A stretch of 64,000 bases of DNA from Hyphomicrobium_A sp963745205. GTDB taxonomy: Bacteria; Pseudomonadota; Alphaproteobacteria; Rhizobiales; Hyphomicrobiaceae. Position 1 is the first letter of the stretch. Each line of letters begins with the position of its first letter. Below the pieces are notes generated by a model that was not told where the DNA came from, searched no databases, and saw nothing but the letters and a program-made list of their open reading frames with translations. Shown piece by piece: positions 50,906 through 60,197 of the stretch. The stretch lies in NCBI GenBank assembly GCA_963745205.1, contig CAVUWX010000003.1, positions 237,299 through 301,298 on the forward strand, written 5' to 3'. Made by a program: the position numbers and the translations under genes.

Positions 50906-52295
50906 GTGGAGAGCGTAATGGTTGCGGTCAGGCGCTTCCTCAATAGTCCCGGCTTCAAGTTCTTCCTCATCTGCGGGCTCGTGCTGGCGCTTCTCATCCC
51001 GCTGCTGCTCGTGTGGGCGCTCGTCGCTGAGCGCGAGCAGCGCGCCGAGGGCATACGCCAGGAGGTGGCGCGCGAGTGGGGCGGCGCGCAGCGCATCGTC
51101 GGGCCGGTGCTGATCGTGCCCTATACCGTCGTGGTCGTGACCGGCCAGGGCGACAAGCGCACCGAGGAGATGCAGGAGCGGCGTGCGGTGTTCCTGCCGC
51201 AGACGCTGAATATCAACGGCAGCGCCGCGACCAAGGTGCTGCACCGTTCGATCTACGACGTGGCGGTCTACACCGGCGACCTCGAGTTCGAGGGCCGCTT
51301 CGCCGCACCCGACATGGGCGACGTCGCAACGGACGTGCACAACGTACGCTGGCGCGACGCGGTGCTGGCGCTCGCCGTCAGCGACGTATCGGGTCTCAAG
51401 ACGGCGGCCTCGCTGCTGATCGACGGCGGCACCAAGATCCCGTTCGAGCCGAGCATCGGCATCTCGGGCGCGCGCGACGGCATCCACGCCCGCATAACGT
51501 CGGCGACGAGCCTCTATCCGGCGCTGCCGCCACGACGCCCGGCACCGCACGCCGCTACCATGAGCGGCTTCGACTTCAAGTTCGCGCTGACGTTCAACGG
51601 CTCGTCGGAGCTGACCTTCGCTCCCGTTGCGCAGGAGACGACCGTCAGCCTCTCCTCCGACTGGCCCGACCCGAGCTTCACCGGCGCCTTCCTGCCGACC
51701 GACCGCACGATCGAGCCAACGAAGTTCTCGGCCCATTGGCTCGTCCCGCACCTCGCACGCAGCATCCCGCAAGCGTGGAGCCACTTCGAGCAGGGGCTCG
51801 AGCGCATCGACCCCTACCAGTTCGGCGTGCGCTTCATCGTGCCCGTCGACTTCTATCAGCTCGTCACGCGCGCCGCGAAGTACGCCATGATGTTCCTGGC
51901 GACGGCCTTCATGGCCGTGTTCCTGCTCGAGCTCGGATCGGCGCGCCAGGTGCACCCTGTGCAGTACTTATTCGTCGGCTTCGCGATGATCCTGTTCTAC
52001 ATTCTGCTGCTGTCGCTCGCGGAGCAGATCGGGTTCCTCTGGTCCTATCTCATCGCCGCGACCGCAACGAGCGGCCTCATTTCACTTTACGTGGCGCGCG
52101 TGCAGGGTAGCGCCGCGAAGGGCCTCGCCATGCTGCGTCGTGCTGTCGCTGCTCTACGGGCTGCTCTACCTGATCCTGCGGCTCGAGGACTACGCGCTGC
52201 TCGCAGGCGCCGTCGCCGGCTTCGTGATGCTGACGATCGTCATGTTCTCGACCTTGAAGGTCGACTGGTCGGGCGAGAAGGCGAGTGCCGGATGA
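50906..52295 (+). pseudogene. creD: Inner-membrane protein CreD, frameshifted near the 3' end
   Basis: From GTG 50906 the frame encodes the CreD N-terminal helix (FFLICGLVLALLIPLLLVWALV), the large periplasmic domain (EVAREWGGAQRIVGPVLIVPY) and several C-terminal helices (PVQYLFVGFAMILFYILLLSLAEQ). After about residue 409 it turns into Arg-rich nonsense; the true end LLYGLLYLILRLEDYALLAG to TLKVDWSG is in another frame, stop at 52293-52295. One extra base near 52133 explains the break. CreD is linked to the CreBC stress regulon and envelope homeostasis. creBC are not in the window. Confidence 0.88.
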
Positions 52296-53297
52296 GCGTC
52301 AGGCTGCGAAGCTCGAGCGTCTCGGTGGCCGGACGATAGGCCTCGATGCCGCGCGCGATCAGCCGGCCCTGCGGCGGCGTCCGCGATCATCACGAGGCGC
52401 GTGTTGCGGTTGAGGATCGGCGGCACGAGCCAGGAGAAGTCCGCGGTCGAACTCGGTCGAGACCGCGTGCATCCGGCAGGCGCGCCCGGCGCTGTCGTTG
52501 CCGCGTGAGTGACCGCGCCAGCCGGCTGCCTGCCAGTGGTTAGCGGCCACGTTGCCGCCGTCGTGTACGCGCGCCTCCGTCTCGGTGCGCTCGATGACGA
52601 CGGTCTCCAACGGCTTGAGACCCGCAAGCGAGAAGATCGCCGGCGTGGAGACCGGCCGCTCGGTGAGCATGCGCTTGGCGTCATCGAACGATTCCGCGGT
52701 CTCGAACACCTCGCGCAGCAAGTGCGCCGGTGTCAGGTGCGCCATCCTCCACACGCGTGCACGGTTCACCGCCCAATCGAGATGGAAAGAGCCGAGGGGA
52801 GCGCGCATGGGCGCCTGGTTGAGCGCAGCGGAAAACCGTCCCGGCGCCATTCCTTGCAAAAGCCCGGTGTACCCCGGCCACGTCAGCGTGGTGAATGGGC
52901 CGGCCGCGCCGGCAACGCGCGCGGCAACGGCCTCGCGCCCAAGCCCCGGCGTGAGCCAGTCGAGCACGCGCACGAGGCGTGCGCTTTTGTGATCGGGCGA
53001 TGGGGCCACCTTGCAGGTGCAGCCCCATTCGTAGTTGACCGACAGAAAATAGGCGCCGGGCCGGGCGAGCCTGTGCGCGATGGCGTCAATCTCAGGCAGA
53101 TAGCCGCTGTCCTGCTTTACGAGCCAGCGCCGCGAAATGGCGTCGAGCACCTTAAGTGCAGCAGGTGGCAGGTCCCCGGTTGCATCGTCGATGAGCGCGT
53201 GCGCACGAGCTTCCTCGCGCTCAAGCGTCTCCATCGGGTAGGCGGCGCCTACCGAATGCACCGGAATGCGCACGAGGGGTTCACTTGTGTGCGCCAT
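52240..53297 (-). pseudogene. Ntn hydrolase of acid ceramidase/NAAA (choloylglycine hydrolase-like) type, two frameshifts
   Basis: From ATG 53295-53297 (GAGG upstream): AYFLSVNYEWGCTCKVAP with the likely nucleophile Cys, RLVRVLDWLTPGLG, TWPGYTGLLQGMAPGRFSAALNQAP and ARRMxAVSTEFD-like HAVSTEFD. The frame then breaks near 52445 (one extra C) into DFSWLVPPILNRNTRLVMIADAAAG and again near 52368 (one extra G) into GRLIARGIEAYRPATETLELRSL. Family members cleave N-acyl amides. The 3' end overlaps creD, which is convergent. The assigned stop at 52240 is provisional. Confidence 0.78.
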
Positions 53298-53748
53298 GCC
53301 GAAGACCTCGAAGCGGACTACCCGCCTGGGTGGGAATGTGCGCATTGCTACCCCCGGAAACGAGACCCACGAGCGGACGCCCAAACGAAAAAAGCCGCCG
53401 ATAGGTGCTCGGCGGCCAAGGTCTCATGCCTGAAGTGAGTAGCCCGGCCAATTCCGACGGTCCTCATTGGTTCGGCGTCCGAAAGGCGCCCTCGCAATCG
53501 ACCAGGCTGGCAGCATATTGGCAGGCAATGCCGCGGCCGCCTTTGATCGTGGTCAAATTGCCGGCAAAGTCCGCTGCGGATTGACAATTTGACGCGTCGA
53601 GGCGATAAAGCCGCCCGATCGCATCCGGCCTTCGAGCCGGGCGCGCAAGATGCGCTGCCCGAGGCTTGCATCGCCATCCTTTCGGTGAGCACCAAAGACC
53701 GCAGGTACCTGCGGCGCCACAGGGCGCGGATAACGTGAAGGAAAAATC
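53298..53748. other. Gene-poor stretch upstream of rplU
   Basis: 451 bases with no supported protein gene; it holds the minus-strand terminator at 53388-53416 and must carry the rplU promoter. A leftward open frame ends at 53464 but most of it is the shadow of rplU, and its unique part lacks a start. A small RNA ending at the terminator is possible. Confidence 0.5.
53388..53416 (-). terminator. Rho-independent terminator read leftward
   Basis: On the minus strand GCCGCCGA (53416-53409), 7-base loop, TCGGCGGC (53401-53394), then TTTTTT (53393-53388). The 8-bp GC-rich stem plus six U is a textbook terminator. No annotated minus-strand gene lies directly upstream of it, so the transcript it ends is unexplained. 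Confidence 0.75.
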
Positions 53749-54066
53749 ATGTACGCTGTCATCAAGACGGGCGGCAAGCAGTATCGCGTTGCTGCGGACG
53801 ACGTCATCACCATTGAGAAAGTCGTAGGCGATGCGGGCGCCAAGATTGAGTTCGCCGAGGTGCTCATGATCGGAGGCGGCTCCGATGCCGCCAAGCTCGG
53901 TGCGCCGTTCATCTCGGGCGCCAAGGTCGTTGCCGAGCTCGTCGAGCACACACGCGGACCCAAGGTGATCTCGTTCAAGAAACGCCGCCGCAAGAATTCC
54001 CGCCGCAAGCGCGGCCACCGCCAGGACCTCTCCACCGTCCGTATCAAGAGCATCATCGGCGCATAA
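53749..54066 (+). CDS. rplU: 50S ribosomal protein L21
   Basis: 105 residues with AAGGA 7 bases upstream of ATG 53749. MYAVIKTGGKQYRV is the universal L21 start; KVVAELVEHTRGPKVISFKKRRRKNSRRKRGHRQ is its conserved basic end. It leads the rplU-rpmA pair, the normal start of the rplU-rpmA-obgE cluster. Confidence 0.98.
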   Translation: MYAVIKTGGKQYRVAADDVITIEKVVGDAGAKIEFAEVLMIGGGSDAAKLGAPFISGAKVVAELVEHTRGPKVISFKKRRRKNSRRKRGHRQDLSTVRIKSIIGA

Positions 54067-54100
54067 CATTGCTGCCGGCACTGATCCAAGGAACTGACCC

Positions 54101-54373
54101 ATGGCACAAAAGAAAGCTGGCGGCTCGTCGAAGAACGGCCGCGACTCGCACTCCAAGCGCCTCGGCGTAAAGCGCTTTGGCGGCGAGCGCGTCATCCCCG
54201 GCAACATCCTCGTCCGTCAGCGCGGCACCCAGTGGCACCCGGGCTCCGGCGTCGGCATGGGCACCGACCACACGATCTTCGCCGTCGTCGAGGGCGCGGT
54301 CGAATTCACGACCAAGCGCAACGGACGTGTCTACGTTTCGGTGCGCAGCGGCGAAGCCGGGGCGTCTGAATAG
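54101..54373 (+). CDS. rpmA: 50S ribosomal protein L27
   Basis: 90 residues. MAQKKAGGSSKNGRDSHSKR followed by LGVKRFGGERVIPGNILVRQRGT is the L27 signature; the flexible N-terminus reaches the peptidyl-transferase centre. Thirty-four bases separate it from rplU. A terminator follows. Confidence 0.98.
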   Translation: MAQKKAGGSSKNGRDSHSKRLGVKRFGGERVIPGNILVRQRGTQWHPGSGVGMGTDHTIFAVVEGAVEFTTKRNGRVYVSVRSGEAGASE

Positions 54374-54403
54374 CGGACACGGCCGATCACCCGCGCTAGC
54401 TTT

Positions 54404-54433
54404 AAAGGGGGATGCCGTAACGTCCCCCTTTTT
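54404..54433 (+). terminator. Rho-independent terminator after rpmA
   Basis: AAAGGGGGA (54404-54412), loop TGCCGTAACG, TCCCCCTTT (54423-54431) with the T-run continuing to 54433. A 9-bp stem ending in five T, 31 bases after the rpmA stop. It should end the rplU-rpmA transcript and separate it from the GNAT-obgE pair. Confidence 0.85.
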
Positions 54434-54449
54434 CATGGGCCGATCGCAT

Positions 54450-55010
54450 ATGCGGGATGAGGCGACAGAGGAACAGCGCCAGCACGTGATGCGCTCCGCA
54501 AGGCTGACCTACCGGCCGCTCGATGCCACCGATGCGGGCCGCGTCGCGGTCCTAGCGGGCGAGTGGGACATCGCCCGCATGACGTCCCGCATCCCCCACC
54601 CCTACTCGCTCGTCGACGCGGATCTATGGATTGCCTCGATCGGCAATGACGAGTTCGTGCGCGGGGTCGAGCACGAAGGCGCGCTTATCGGGGCCATCGG
54701 CTACATCGAGGGCAAGGACCGCCAGGCGGAGATCGGCTACTGGATCGGAAAGCCATGGTGGGGGCACGGCTTCGCCACCGAGGCTGCGCAGACGCTCGTT
54801 GCCCATTGTTTCGGGCCCGCTGGTTTCTCGCGCCTCACATGCGGCCACTTCATCGACAACCCTGCCTCCGCACGCGTCATCGCCAAGCTCGGCTTCCGCC
54901 GCGTCGGCAACGGCCGGCAGTGGTGCGAGGCACGCAAGAGCGAGGTTGACACGGTCCGCTACATGCGGCGGCGTCCGCTGCTGGCGGTCTGGCGGAGCGG
55001 CGCAGCATGA
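54450..55010 (+). CDS. GNAT-family N-acetyltransferase
   Basis: 186 residues from ATG 54450; ATG 54435 abuts the terminator and is less likely, and ATG 54489 is also possible. RLTYRPLDATDAGRVAVLAGEWDIARMTSRIPHPYSL, GEIGYWIGKPWWGHGFATEAAQTLV-like EIGYWIGKPWWGHGFATEA and DNPASARVIAKLGFRRVG are the RimJ/RimL-type acetyl-CoA-binding fold. Substrate unknown; it sits between rpmA and obgE in rhizobia generally. Its stop overlaps the obgE start by four bases. Confidence 0.9.
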   Translation: MRDEATEEQRQHVMRSARLTYRPLDATDAGRVAVLAGEWDIARMTSRIPHPYSLVDADLWIASIGNDEFVRGVEHEGALIGAIGYIEGKDRQAEIGYWIGKPWWGHGFATEAAQTLVAHCFGPAGFSRLTCGHFIDNPASARVIAKLGFRRVGNGRQWCEARKSEVDTVRYMRRRPLLAVWRSGAA

Positions 55011-56047
55011 AGTTTCTCGATCAAGCCAAGATCTACATTGCGTCGGGCGCGGGCGGCGAGGGCTGCGTCAGCTTCCGCCGCGAGAAGTTCATCGAGTTCG
55101 GCGGCCCCGACGGCGGCGACGGCGGCAAGGGCGGCGACGTGTGGGCCGAGTGCGTATCGAATCTCAACACGCTGATCGACTACCGCTATCAGCAGCACTT
55201 CAAGGCCAAGAAAGGCGGCAACGGCGCCGGCAAGAACCGCGCGGGCGCGAACGGAGCCGACTGCATCATCAAGGTGCCACCAGGCACACAGATTTTCGCC
55301 GAGGATCAGGAGACGCTTCTCGCCGACCTGTCCAAGCCCGGCGAGCGCACGCTCATCGCCAAGGGCGGCAACGGCGGATTTGGCAACACGCATTTCAAAT
55401 CCTCGACCAACCAGGCACCGCGCCACGCCAATCCCGGCCAACCGGCGGTGGAGCTCACCATCTGGCTGCGACTGAAGCTGATCGCGGACGCGGGCATCGT
55501 CGGCCTGCCGAACGCCGGCAAGTCGACGTTCCTTGCAGCCGTGAGCGGGGCGAAGCCGAAGATCGCGGCCTATCCCTTCACCACGCTGCATCCCAACCTC
55601 GGCATCGTGCGTGCCGGCGACGCCGATTTCGTGCTGGCCGACATCCCGGGGCTCATCGAGGGCGCAAGCGAGGGCGCGGGCCTCGGCACGCGCTTTCTCG
55701 GCCACGTGGAGCGGACGAAAGTGCTGCTCCACCTCGTCGACGCGACGGAGGAGGACGTGGCGGGTGCCTACCGCACCGTCCGCCGCGAGCTCAAAGCTTA
55801 TGGTTCCCACCTCGATCGCAAGAAGGAGATTGTCGCGCTTTCGAAGTGCGACGCGCTCGATGCGGACACGCTTTCAAAGCGCGCGGCGGCCTTGAAGAAA
55901 GCCGCAAAAAAAACTCCCCTCGAACTCTCGGCGGTTTCGGGCAAGGGAATGGAGGAGGCGCTCTTCGCGATCGTTCGCGAGATCGGCCGCGCCGGCGATA
56001 AGCACAAGCCCGACATGCCGGCGAAGAATGGCCCCTGGCGCCCGTGA
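55007..56047 (+). CDS. obgE: GTPase Obg/CgtA
   Basis: 346 residues. The Gly-rich Obg fold (residues 1-158; ASGAGGEGCVSFRREKFIEFGGPDGGDGGKGGDV) precedes the G domain: GLPNAGKST at 166-174, DIPGLIEGASEGAGLG, and SKCDALD as NKxD. It acts in 50S assembly and stress control. There is no C-terminal OCT extension, as in other short proteobacterial Obg. The usual proB-proA neighbours are displaced by three inserted genes. Confidence 0.97.
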   Translation: MKFLDQAKIYIASGAGGEGCVSFRREKFIEFGGPDGGDGGKGGDVWAECVSNLNTLIDYRYQQHFKAKKGGNGAGKNRAGANGADCIIKVPPGTQIFAEDQETLLADLSKPGERTLIAKGGNGGFGNTHFKSSTNQAPRHANPGQPAVELTIWLRLKLIADAGIVGLPNAGKSTFLAAVSGAKPKIAAYPFTTLHPNLGIVRAGDADFVLADIPGLIEGASEGAGLGTRFLGHVERTKVLLHLVDATEEDVAGAYRTVRRELKAYGSHLDRKKEIVALSKCDALDADTLSKRAAALKKAAKKTPLELSAVSGKGMEEALFAIVREIGRAGDKHKPDMPAKNGPWRP

Positions 56048-56234
56048 GGGCTCACAGCCGCGGTCATCAGCTTCGGCAGTGTGTCGTTCAGAGCCAAAAT
56101 CACCTATGCGTTAACAAAATGCTCACTTCGCCTGCAAACTTGTGCTCGCCATTACCCGGATTTTCAGCGGTCCCCCGCATCTACGAAGCGGATCAACAGG
56201 ATCGCGAAAAAAGCGCGCATCCGCCGGGACGGCC

Positions 56235-58451
56235 GTGGAAAGACGATCACAAGAAAAAACGACCGCGTTTGCCACGGCGCCGGTCGCGATGCTGGCCGCT
56301 GCGGCGTTCTTCGTGGTGTTGGCGTCCCTCGTCATTGGCGGGCGCGAGACGAACGACATCGCGCTCGGCCGCCAGCGCGACACGATCAGCCACGCCCTAA
56401 CCCAGCATGGCCTTGCCTTGGCGCGCGAGCTGCGCGTCCAGACGGTCTGGACGGAAGCCTTCGAGAAGACACAAGCTCACGATCAGGCCTGGATGCACGC
56501 ATTCTATGGCGTCTTTCTGAGCAAGCTATTCGGCTACGACGATATCTACGTGCTCTCCAGCGACAATGCGCCGGTCTACGGGTTCGTCGACGGTCACGAC
56601 GTTGCTCCAGCCGAGTATGCGCAGGTCAGCGCGAAAATCGAGGATCTCGTAGCCGCCCTACGCAATCCCAGCAACGCGCCGAATTACGATGTCGTCGCCA
56701 CCGACGTTTCGTTCGGCAACGGGCAGAGCGTGGAGCACCTGGCGGTCGCGGACATTCGCAGGATTCTCAAGTCGCCGGCAACTGTCGTCGTATCGACCAT
56801 CGTGCCCGATCGCGCGACGACGGACGCGCTGGATGCACCGCGCTATCTCCTGGTGGCGGTGGAGAACTTCGACGCGCGCCTGACCAAAAAGCTGGGAGCC
56901 GCGTTCACCTTCAGCAACTTGCAGTGGATTACCGGCAAGACGCCCGCCGGATACTCGAGCCTCAAGCTCGCCGGGCTCGACGGAAGGAACGTGGGGACAC
57001 TCGCCTGGCAGAGCGCGCAGCCGGGCTGGCAGTTCGTCCGCCACGTGGCGGTCGGCCTTGCCATATCGTTGCTGCTGCTCGCCGGTCTGGCCGCGCTCCT
57101 CATGCGATGGGGCAGGGAACAGGCTCGCCAGCTCGTCGAAAGCGAGGCCGACGCCCAGCATGCCGCCAAGACCGATGCCCTGACCGGTTTGATGAACCGC
57201 GTCGGCTTGAGCGAGAGGTTCCCCGGCCTCATCGAGAAAACCAAATTGGAAGCCTCGACGCTTGCGATTCTCATCGTCGACCTAGACCGGTTCAAGGAGA
57301 TCAACGACGACTTCGGGCACGCTTGCGGCGATGCGGTTTTGCTCGCCGTCAGCAAGCGTCTCAAGGCGATGCTAGGTTCGGAGTCTGTGGTCGCGCGCCC
57401 GGGCAACGACGAGTTCATGCTCCTGGTGCCGGGCCTTGACCGCGACACGATCATGGAGCTTGCCGATCGCATCGTCATGGTGCTTGCCGAGCCCATCGAC
57501 ATCGATGGGGGAACGCGCGTGATGGTCGCCGCATCGGTGGGATTCGCGCTCGCTCCCGCCGATGGAGATCGCGCCGATGACCTCGTCCGGCGTGTCGGGC
57601 TTGCTGTCGCCAAGGCCAAGGAGGATGGCGGCGGCGAAGCCGTTGCCTTCGCACCTGAGATGGACCTCGAGCTGTTCCGGCGCCGTGCCTTGGAGAACGC
57701 CTTGCGCAAGGCGGTCGCCGCCGGAAGCATCGACGTCGTCTACCAGCCGATCATGGACCCTTCGGGAACGCGCGCCATCGCGGCCGAAACCTTGGCGCGC
57801 TGGAGCGATCCGCTGCTGGGCCCGATTGCGCCTGACCTCTTCATCCCGCTCGCGGAGGAGACTGGGCTTATCCCCGAGCTCGGGAGACAGGTTCTGCGGC
57901 ACGCGCTTGCCGACGGCATGGACTGGCCCGGCATCGACATTGCGGTCAACGTCTCGGCTGCGCAAATCCACCACGGCGACATCGTGGAGGTGGTCCGCAG
58001 GGAGCTGCGCGAGAGCGGATTTCCGGCGCACCGGCTCGAGATCGAGATCACCGAGAGCGTCCTGCTGGCGGACGAAAAGCGGGCTAACGAGCAGATCCGC
58101 GGTTTGCAAGAGCTAGGCGTCAAGGTCGCGCTCGACGATTTCGGTTCGGGCTATTCGAGCCTGCAATATCTGCACAAGTTTGGATTCGACAAGCTCAAGA
58201 TCGACCGCAGCTTCATCAAGGGCCTCGGCACGCCGGACGACAACCCGGTCATCCTCGCTTCAATCGTGAAGCTCGGACTTGGATTGCGCATGACTATCAC
58301 GGCTGAGGGGGTGGAAACGCCCGAGCAACTCCGCGTGCTCCGCGACTTCGGGTGCCATCAGATCCAGGGATACCTCTTCTCGCGCCCGCTCACCGCCGGT
58401 CAGTTCGCCCTGTTCCTGGCTGCCCACCAGCCCATCGCTGCGGCAGGCTGA
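56235..58451 (+). CDS. CHASE4-GGDEF-EAL cyclic-di-GMP signalling protein
   Basis: 738 residues from GTG 56235 (GGGA upstream); GTG 56142 would add 31 basic residues. Two membrane helices (about 13-36 and 272-291) enclose a periplasmic CHASE4-like sensor (HGLALARELRVQTVWTEAFEKT). The GGDEF domain (about 312-472) has GNDEF at 390-394 instead of GGDEF. The EAL domain (485-725) has ETLARW, NVSAAQ, EITESVLL, LDDFGSGYSSL, KIDRSFIKGL and EGVETPEQL, so phosphodiesterase residues are intact. Net activity is probably cyclic-di-GMP breakdown. It is inserted between obgE and proBA. Confidence 0.92.
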   Translation: MERRSQEKTTAFATAPVAMLAAAAFFVVLASLVIGGRETNDIALGRQRDTISHALTQHGLALARELRVQTVWTEAFEKTQAHDQAWMHAFYGVFLSKLFGYDDIYVLSSDNAPVYGFVDGHDVAPAEYAQVSAKIEDLVAALRNPSNAPNYDVVATDVSFGNGQSVEHLAVADIRRILKSPATVVVSTIVPDRATTDALDAPRYLLVAVENFDARLTKKLGAAFTFSNLQWITGKTPAGYSSLKLAGLDGRNVGTLAWQSAQPGWQFVRHVAVGLAISLLLLAGLAALLMRWGREQARQLVESEADAQHAAKTDALTGLMNRVGLSERFPGLIEKTKLEASTLAILIVDLDRFKEINDDFGHACGDAVLLAVSKRLKAMLGSESVVARPGNDEFMLLVPGLDRDTIMELADRIVMVLAEPIDIDGGTRVMVAASVGFALAPADGDRADDLVRRVGLAVAKAKEDGGGEAVAFAPEMDLELFRRRALENALRKAVAAGSIDVVYQPIMDPSGTRAIAAETLARWSDPLLGPIAPDLFIPLAEETGLIPELGRQVLRHALADGMDWPGIDIAVNVSAAQIHHGDIVEVVRRELRESGFPAHRLEIEITESVLLADEKRANEQIRGLQELGVKVALDDFGSGYSSLQYLHKFGFDKLKIDRSFIKGLGTPDDNPVILASIVKLGLGLRMTITAEGVETPEQLRVLRDFGCHQIQGYLFSRPLTAGQFALFLAAHQPIAAAG

Positions 58452-58563
58452 GCGCGCGTTCCCCTCGACGCTGACGTCGTTGCGAGGCTACCCCTCACCG
58501 CCCGGGTGCGGTATCAGGGGCGCCGGCACACCATCCTCAAATCTCGCTCCGAAGGACTTTGCA

Positions 58564-60129
58564 ATGAGCGATTGCTACGACGTCATCGTCATCGGCGCTG
58601 GTCTCGGCGGGCTTACGGCGGCTGCGCTCATCGCGCAATCCGGGCGCAAAACCCTGCTTATTGAGCGCAACCACGGCGTCGGCGGTGCGGCGTCGACCTA
58701 CAAATCGGGTGATCTCGTCGTCGAAGCCTCGCTGCACGAGACAAGCGATCCGCAAGACCCGCTCGACCCCAAGCACCACGTACTAGCCAAGATCGGCGTC
58801 CTGGACAAAGTCGCGTGGGTGCCGACGGGAGCCGTGTATGAGGTGCGCGGCGGCCCGGTCCGCGTCCCCTTCGTGCTGCCGGAAGGCTTCGAGGAAGCGC
58901 GCGCGGGCCTCATCGACCGCTTCCCAACACAGCGTGCCGCCATCGGGCCGCTGCTGCGAGAGATGGAAGAGATTGCAACGGGCCTTGGCACGCTGAGCAA
59001 AGGCCGCGCTGCCTTCGACCGGCCGCTCGAGGGCTTGTCGGCGCTGTTGAAGCTCGGCCCCTTGCTGACGGGCTGGCGCTCGTCGCTCGCCGAGCGCCTC
59101 GACCGGGCCTTCGGCGCGGACGAGGCCGCAAAGTGTGCGCTCGCCGCCAACATCCTCTACTGGCACGACGACCCCGACACTTTGTGGTGGGTCCTCTTCG
59201 CGGTGGCGCAAGGCGGCTACCTCGCCTCCGGCGGCCGCTATATCCAGGGCGGCTCGCAGCGCCTGAGCAATGCGCTCGCGCGGGCACTGAAGGCGGCCGG
59301 CGGCGAATTGCTCTTGCGCCGGTCGGTGACGGGAATTCTACTGGATGACGCAGGCAGGCCCGCCGCCGTCGTGCACGAGGGCAAGGACGGGCGCGAGCGG
59401 GCCGAGTCGCGCGCGGCGGTCGTCGTCGGCAATGCCGCACCGGCCCATATCGCCGACATGCTGCCGCCTGCGGCGCGCCGGCGGTTTTTCGCGCCCTATG
59501 CCGATCGCACGTTATCGATCTCGCTGTTTTCGGCAACATTCGGGCTGTCGGTGCACCCCTCCGAGCTCGGCCTCTCCTCCTACTCGACCTTCCTGCTGCC
59601 CGAATGGATGTCGGCTCTCTCCGATTATCGCCGCTGCGCCGCCATCCTTGCGGGGCCACCGGGCCAGGTCATGCCGCCCGTTGCCGTCGTCAACTATTCG
59701 GCGATCGATAGCGGTCTCGGTGGGCCCCCCTACCCAGTGTCGGTCGTGGGCGTCGACCGCACATCGAACTGGTCGGGGCTCGGTGCCGTGGCTTATGAGG
59801 AGAAACGCAAGCTTTGGCGTGAGGCGATTGCCGCGGCGATCGACCAAGTGTTCCCGGGTTTTGCCGCGCACGTCGTCTCCTCCGTATTCAGCACGGCAAG
59901 CACCATGAGCTCATATCTCAATGCGCCCGAGGGGGCCGTCTACGGATTTGCCCCGCTCCCTCCAAGGGGGCCGATCTGGAAGGGTACCGAGCGCTCGCCC
60001 AAGACGGCGATATCAGGGCTTTACCTCGCCTCCTCCTACGCCGGCACTGGCGGCTACACGGGGGCTATCCTGGCAGGGGCGGCGGCCGCCGACGCAGCGC
60101 TGAGCGGGCGGCCGATTAGGAAAAAATAG
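58564..60129 (+). CDS. NAD(P)/FAD-dependent oxidoreductase, phytoene desaturase-like
   Basis: 521 residues from ATG 58564 with AAGGA 8 bases upstream. The dinucleotide-binding VIVIGAGLGGLTAAALIAQSGRKTLLIERNHGVGGAAS opens the protein; GGYLASGGRYIQGGSQRLSNALARALKAAGGEL is the second CrtI/retinol-saturase-like motif, and GLYLASSYAGTGGYTGAILAG closes the FAD site. It resembles carotenoid desaturases and all-trans-retinol 13,14-reductases, but no carotenoid genes are nearby. Substrate unknown. Confidence 0.88.
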   Translation: MSDCYDVIVIGAGLGGLTAAALIAQSGRKTLLIERNHGVGGAASTYKSGDLVVEASLHETSDPQDPLDPKHHVLAKIGVLDKVAWVPTGAVYEVRGGPVRVPFVLPEGFEEARAGLIDRFPTQRAAIGPLLREMEEIATGLGTLSKGRAAFDRPLEGLSALLKLGPLLTGWRSSLAERLDRAFGADEAAKCALAANILYWHDDPDTLWWVLFAVAQGGYLASGGRYIQGGSQRLSNALARALKAAGGELLLRRSVTGILLDDAGRPAAVVHEGKDGRERAESRAAVVVGNAAPAHIADMLPPAARRRFFAPYADRTLSISLFSATFGLSVHPSELGLSSYSTFLLPEWMSALSDYRRCAAILAGPPGQVMPPVAVVNYSAIDSGLGGPPYPVSVVGVDRTSNWSGLGAVAYEEKRKLWREAIAAAIDQVFPGFAAHVVSSVFSTASTMSSYLNAPEGAVYGFAPLPPRGPIWKGTERSPKTAISGLYLASSYAGTGGYTGAILAGAAAADAALSGRPIRKK

Positions 60130-60197
60130 GCACCTTTTGTGCTACTTGGCACTCTGAATGGCCTGCGCCTAGGGCGCTGGACTGACAGGAGGTTGCC

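Noticed and set aside
53464..54207. 247-codon minus-strand frame over rplU and its upstream region
   Set aside because: Most of it is antisense to rplU and rpmA, and the unique left part has no start codon.
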